From Candidatus Saccharimonadota bacterium (GTDB taxonomy: Bacteria; Patescibacteriota; Saccharimonadia; QS-5-54-17), in the NCBI GenBank assembly GCA_007131065.1, contig SLRF01000060.1:1-7018 (forward strand): DNA of 7,018 nt. Direction: 5' to 3'. Positions within the stretch are counted from its first letter, which is position 1; every line of letters starts with the position of its first letter. Both the position numbers and the translations under genes were made by a program. The notes under the pieces are model-generated. The model worked only from the letters and a program-made list of their open reading frames with translations. It was not told the origin of the DNA and ran no database searches. Of the stretch, positions 5,036-7,018 are shown piece after piece.

Positions 5036-5041
5036 ATAATA
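5036..5041 (-). promoter_or_regulatory. Candidate -10 of the transglutaminase-like gene
   Basis: TATTAT (5 of 6) on the minus strand ends 6 nt before the ATG at 5029. TTGAAT at 5066-5061 lies 19 nt further up as a possible -35, a long spacer. The divergent methyltransferase gene shares this 54-bp gap. Confidence 0.32.
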
Positions 5042-5083
5042 ACAGGTTATATTGATTCAGATTCAAAATATTGGCAATTAAAC

Positions 5084-5710
5084 ATGGTACGATTTAGAAT
5101 AATGAGCTCAAGTTATAGCAAAGACTTTCAAGGACTACTTAATCCCCCAGAGAAGCTAAAGGACCTACTCATTAACTGTTCGTTCTCTGGCACTTTCGAA
5201 GCCTGGGAACAAAGAAAAGCATTTATCGCTAGTGCAACTCATAAAGATGGCTCGTTCCTGGATATAGGCTGTGGCAACGGCTTTTTGATCAAGTGTCTGC
5301 AAGAATGGTCCGAGCATACGCTAATTCCCTACGGAATAGATATCAATACTCAATATGTAGAAATAGCCAAAGAGCTATTTCCGAAACATCAACAGAATTT
5401 TACTGTCCTGGATATTAATAATATTTCGAACCTTACTAAGAATCTTCCAGGTCAATACGACTTTGTCTTCTATAGCAACAACTGGTCTCAAAATGCGCCA
5501 TACCAGCGTGAAGTAGAGCGAATCAACAGCTTAGTTGAATACGTAAACCCAGGTGGCAGATTGATAATCGGCTTCTATAGTCAGAATAAGGATAACAACC
5601 TGCAAGCCGTAGAAGCGCTACAATCACTCGGAATTAAGTTCAGTGAAGTGCTTCATAATCCCCATGATACGAATCTTGTAGCATGGGTAGATAAGCGATC
5701 AGCTATTTAG
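5084..5710 (+). CDS. Class I SAM-dependent methyltransferase
   Basis: The 208-aa protein has a Rossmann-type methyltransferase fold. Motif I is FLDIGCGNGFL (58-68), the glycine-rich SAM-binding loop. An acidic residue at the end of strand 2 is D86 in GIDINTQYVEIAKELF. Motif III-like YDFVFYSNNWSQ lies at 125-136, and NPGGRLIIGFYS (155-166) is the usual turn and strand before the last helices. The methyl acceptor cannot be inferred. No membrane or export signal is present. Two in-frame ATGs are possible, at 5084 and 5102; neither has a Shine-Dalgarno. TAGAAT at 5095-5100 with TTGGCA at 5071-5076 looks like a promoter but would start RNA just past both ATGs, so the start remains uncertain. Its last 8 bp overlap the 3' end of the opposing protease gene; both stop with TAG. 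Confidence 0.9.
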   Translation: MVRFRIMSSSYSKDFQGLLNPPEKLKDLLINCSFSGTFEAWEQRKAFIASATHKDGSFLDIGCGNGFLIKCLQEWSEHTLIPYGIDINTQYVEIAKELFPKHQQNFTVLDINNISNLTKNLPGQYDFVFYSNNWSQNAPYQREVERINSLVEYVNPGGRLIIGFYSQNKDNNLQAVEALQSLGIKFSEVLHNPHDTNLVAWVDKRSAI

Positions 5711-6326
5711 TCGTCTTCAGTATCTCAACAGCATCCATTGTAGCAATATCCTCTATAGAAAGGGCTTTGTTAGCAAGGGCTTTATCCACTAGATAAGTAC
5801 CGATTTTGTACAAGATCCATCGTGTGTTTGTTTCAGAATCGTAGAACTTCCACTTGCGCCAGTCGTAATCAACTCCTAGGCTCTCTACTTCTTCAGCTAC
5901 ATGATCGATATTTCCTATATCAGAATAGTCTGCCCAGGGAGGGCTTGATTGTGTGCGATCACGCTCAAACACCGTAGCAGCACCCTCCATGAGAGCATCC
6001 TCTATAGCCGGTATTTCTCCACCAGCCTCTCCACCGGTCCATCCTTGAACGAGATGGAAGCATTCATGATAAAAGCTGCCACGTAGATTCTTGAATTGAG
6101 TTTCCTTATCCTCGAACGTAGCACTGAAAGCTAGAGCAATCTTGTTCTCGTCTAGCGCAAACCCACCGGTGCCGGTCAGGTCTATGAGGTATTGATTATC
6201 AAATACAACCTCAACGTCTTCCGGTACTTGGGGTAACAGTTCTCTGACCTCTCCCAGCCACACTTGAAGAGCGCTTTCTATACGCTTCTTATCGCCTGGG
6301 TTGTCTATATATATAACTTTGATCAT
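5703..6326 (-). CDS. Putative zinc metalloprotease (HExxH), DUF2268-like
   Basis: The 207-aa protein has the zinc-binding motif HECFH (87-91, in GSFYHECFHLVQGW). A conserved EG pair follows 23 residues later (E114, in ALMEGAATVFE) and could be the third ligand as in gluzincins. The preceding strand KIALAFSATF (62-71) and the late helix YKIGTYLVDKAL (173-184) are arranged as in DUF2268-type predicted proteases. The family name is a judgement from motifs and is less certain than the peptidase call. No signal peptide or transmembrane helix is visible, so it probably acts in the cytoplasm; its target is unknown. The ATG at 6326 has no Shine-Dalgarno, but TACAAT stands 7 nt upstream. It converges on the methyltransferase gene with an 8-bp overlap (5703-5710). 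Confidence 0.83.
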   Translation of the reverse strand: MIKVIYIDNPGDKKRIESALQVWLGEVRELLPQVPEDVEVVFDNQYLIDLTGTGGFALDENKIALAFSATFEDKETQFKNLRGSFYHECFHLVQGWTGGEAGGEIPAIEDALMEGAATVFERDRTQSSPPWADYSDIGNIDHVAEEVESLGVDYDWRKWKFYDSETNTRWILYKIGTYLVDKALANKALSIEDIATMDAVEILKTTK

Positions 6327-6333
6327 GCGCTAC

Positions 6334-6339
6334 ATTGTA
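6334..6339 (-). promoter_or_regulatory. Candidate -10 of the metalloprotease gene
   Basis: TACAAT (5 of 6) on the minus strand ends 7 nt before the ATG at 6326. No convincing -35 is present. The spacing implies a leaderless mRNA. Confidence 0.38.
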
Positions 6340-6397
6340 CATTACCAGGTTCTAGACCTATTCCTATCATTACCTCTTAAGCTGATATCTTTAATGG

Positions 6398-6425
6398 TTG
6401 TTAATAGGCAATCCGTTTGTATAAA
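6398..6425 (+). promoter_or_regulatory. Candidate plus-strand promoter in the intergenic region
   Basis: TTGTTA (6398-6403; 4 of 6) and TATAAA (6420-6425; 5 of 6) are separated by 16 nt. Transcription would begin near 6432 and cross the tRNA-end-like repeat and two hairpins. No convincing gene lies downstream on this strand. Confidence 0.35.
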
Positions 6426-6501
6426 GAATAGGCGAGCCCTGAAACCGTTCATTTACATCCCCTTAAAAACTTCGCATAACTTTATTAAGCCAAGAACGAA
6501 C

Positions 6502-6536
6502 AAAGTTCGAATACAGTCGCGTCTACCAAGCTGGAC
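6502..6536 (+). repeat. tRNA-3'-end-like direct repeat, copy B
   Basis: This is the second copy of the 35-bp repeat seen at 2980-3014, in the same orientation. Here the tRNA-like layout is complete at the 3' end: TTCGAAT, ACAGT, CGCGTCT, A, CCA, with exactly the 7-5-7-1-3 spacing of a tRNA. Similarity between the copies continues past the CCA (AAGCTGGA), so they share a common origin rather than just tRNA-like form. No pairing 5' acceptor strand (AGACGCG) lies upstream. Confidence 0.6.
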
Positions 6537-6568
6537 ACCGTGCCATTCGACACGGCATGCTTATCACC

Positions 6569-6596
6569 TAAGACCCGGTTCCTAGGCCGGGTCTTA
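6569..6596. terminator. Strong 10-bp hairpin upstream of the DUF6624 stop
   Basis: TAAGACCCGG (6569-6578) pairs perfectly with CCGGGTCTTA (6587-6596) around an 8-nt loop. It lies 30 bp past the stop of the DUF6624 gene. Neither side has a good T run, so it may be a bidirectional terminator of weak type or an RNA-end stabiliser. A CTTTTATAAAAG palindrome sits at 6612-6623. Confidence 0.5.
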
Positions 6597-6626
6597 CCTA
6601 TTAAAAATACCTCTTTTATAAAAGTT

Positions 6627-7018
6627 TCAGAGCAGTGATGACTCTCCCTGTAGCTCATCGCTGTTAAGCTCCCTCATCCGCTCTTCAACAGTAGGTAAGT
6701 CGAGGCGTTTCCTTGCCTTGTTTGCATTAACCATACTCTCTACTTCGTATGGCCTCCAGTCGGTAGAATCATCTGGTTTGATAAACTGCGTGCCATAAAG
6801 CTGCGGTCTACCTTCATGCACCCTGACTCTATCGGTCAGGTAGATAATATTATGTTCCGCTACTTCATCTTCAGATTCTTTCTCCATTAACTCCAGGCAG
6901 TGTCTCTGAAATTCAAGATCATGATCGGCGTGTTGCACTAAAAGCCAAGCTGCATGAGAAGACTCCTTACCGACTTTCGATATAGTCGGCCAGCCTATAT
7001 CTTCGACTATTGCGCGAA
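6627..7018 (-). CDS. DUF6624 domain protein (partial, runs off right edge)
   Basis: The minus-strand frame is open from the window edge to TGA at 6629-6627, giving about 130 residues. A GTG at 6938 is not the start: reading upstream gives IVEDIGWPTISKVGKESSHA, then AWLLVQHADHDLEFQ. That is the beginning of the DUF6624 pattern (GWP, then WLLVQHAD, FQ, YLTDRV, YGTQF). Later motifs are NIIYLTDRVRVHEGRPQLYGTQF and the C-terminal LDLPTVEERMRELN. The true start lies beyond base 7018. The family has no known activity; it often occurs as a small stand-alone protein. No signal peptide or membrane segment can be judged without the N-terminus. The C-terminus is complete. It lies outside the segment bounded by the two direct repeats. 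Confidence 0.85.
   Translation of the reverse strand, partial: RAIVEDIGWPTISKVGKESSHAAWLLVQHADHDLEFQRHCLELMEKESEDEVAEHNIIYLTDRVRVHEGRPQLYGTQFIKPDDSTDWRPYEVESMVNANKARKRLDLPTVEERMRELNSDELQGESSLL

Larger units (their letters stand above)
6432..6600 (+). ncRNA. Possible small RNA carrying a tRNA-end-like module
   Basis: Between the metalloprotease and DUF6624 genes a plausible promoter leads into a roughly 165-nt stretch. It holds CGAAC-aaa-GTTCG just before the tRNA-end-like repeat (T-loop TTCGAAT to CTACCA), a CCGTG/CACGG hairpin (6538-6555), and a strong 10-bp hairpin (6569-6596). The CGAAC...GTTCG hairpin next to a CTACCA end is the same arrangement as in the tRNA-fMet array. No known RNA family is recognised, and the 94-codon frame crossing it lacks protein-like features. 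Boundaries are guesses from the promoter and hairpin. Confidence 0.3.
6327..6626. other. 300-bp intergenic region between protease and DUF6624 genes
   Basis: This stretch holds the possible small RNA unit, repeat copy B and the two hairpins described separately. The first 70 bp (6327-6397) show only the protease promoter. I find no credible protein-coding gene on either strand. Confidence 0.5.

Noticed and set aside
6301..6585. Plus-strand 94-codon open frame
   Set aside because: It overlaps the start of the metalloprotease gene in antisense and runs through the tRNA-like repeat and a hairpin. The composition is not protein-like and it has a TTG start without a ribosome site.
6938..6938. GTG at 6938 as start of the DUF6624 gene
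   Set aside because: The frame continues upstream to the window edge with conserved family residues (GWP...WLLVQHAD), so GTG encodes an internal valine.

Overview
The window reads as a slice of a small, streamlined bacterial genome, most likely a member of the Patescibacteria (CPR), with Saccharibacteria as my first guess. This is inference. It rests on a DUF2207-type membrane protein beside a small membrane protein with a PGxGYxYxG motif, moderate GC, the standard genetic code (TGA and TAG both end genes here), and an almost complete absence of Shine-Dalgarno sequences. Several genes have a -10-like hexamer only 6-9 nt before the start codon, as expected for leaderless mRNAs. No phylogenetic marker protein is present, so the assignment is soft.

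Layout. Bases 1-121 (minus) hold the N-terminal part of a small membrane protein that runs off the left edge. Bases 156-1871 (minus) encode a 571-aa DUF2207 membrane protein. A plus-strand initiator tRNA (fMet, CAT) lies at 1985-2059. It is followed by about 410 bp (2060-2470) of dense nested hairpins that repeat the 3' end of that tRNA. A HEAT-repeat-like protein (2533-2994, plus) comes next. Then follow a beta-lactamase-family serine hydrolase (3021-3983, minus), a short paralog-like coding relic (4104-4187, plus), a transglutaminase-like protein (4271-5029, minus), a class I SAM methyltransferase (5084-5710, plus) and a HExxH putative metalloprotease (5703-6326, minus). A 300-bp interval with a possible small RNA unit precedes a partial DUF6624 protein (6627-7018, minus) that runs off the right edge. 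The genes alternate strands and seem to be individually promoted rather than in operons. The one possible exception is the leftmost pair, which are 34 bp apart.

The most unusual part is non-coding. The tRNA 3' end (18 nt, through the CCA) is repeated exactly at 2202-2219 and again in interrupted form at 2393-2470. Each copy is embedded in the same order of hairpins, although the stem sequences differ. The closest known parallel is the E. coli tyrT locus, where repeats carrying the tRNA-Tyr 3' end follow the tRNA gene (rtT RNA). In addition, two diverged 35-bp direct repeats (2980-3014 and 6502-6536) look like the 3' end of a different tRNA. They flank a 3.5-kb segment holding the hydrolase, transglutaminase, methyltransferase and protease genes. 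Together these suggest a locus shaped by repeated capture or duplication of tRNA ends, with accessory genes between them.
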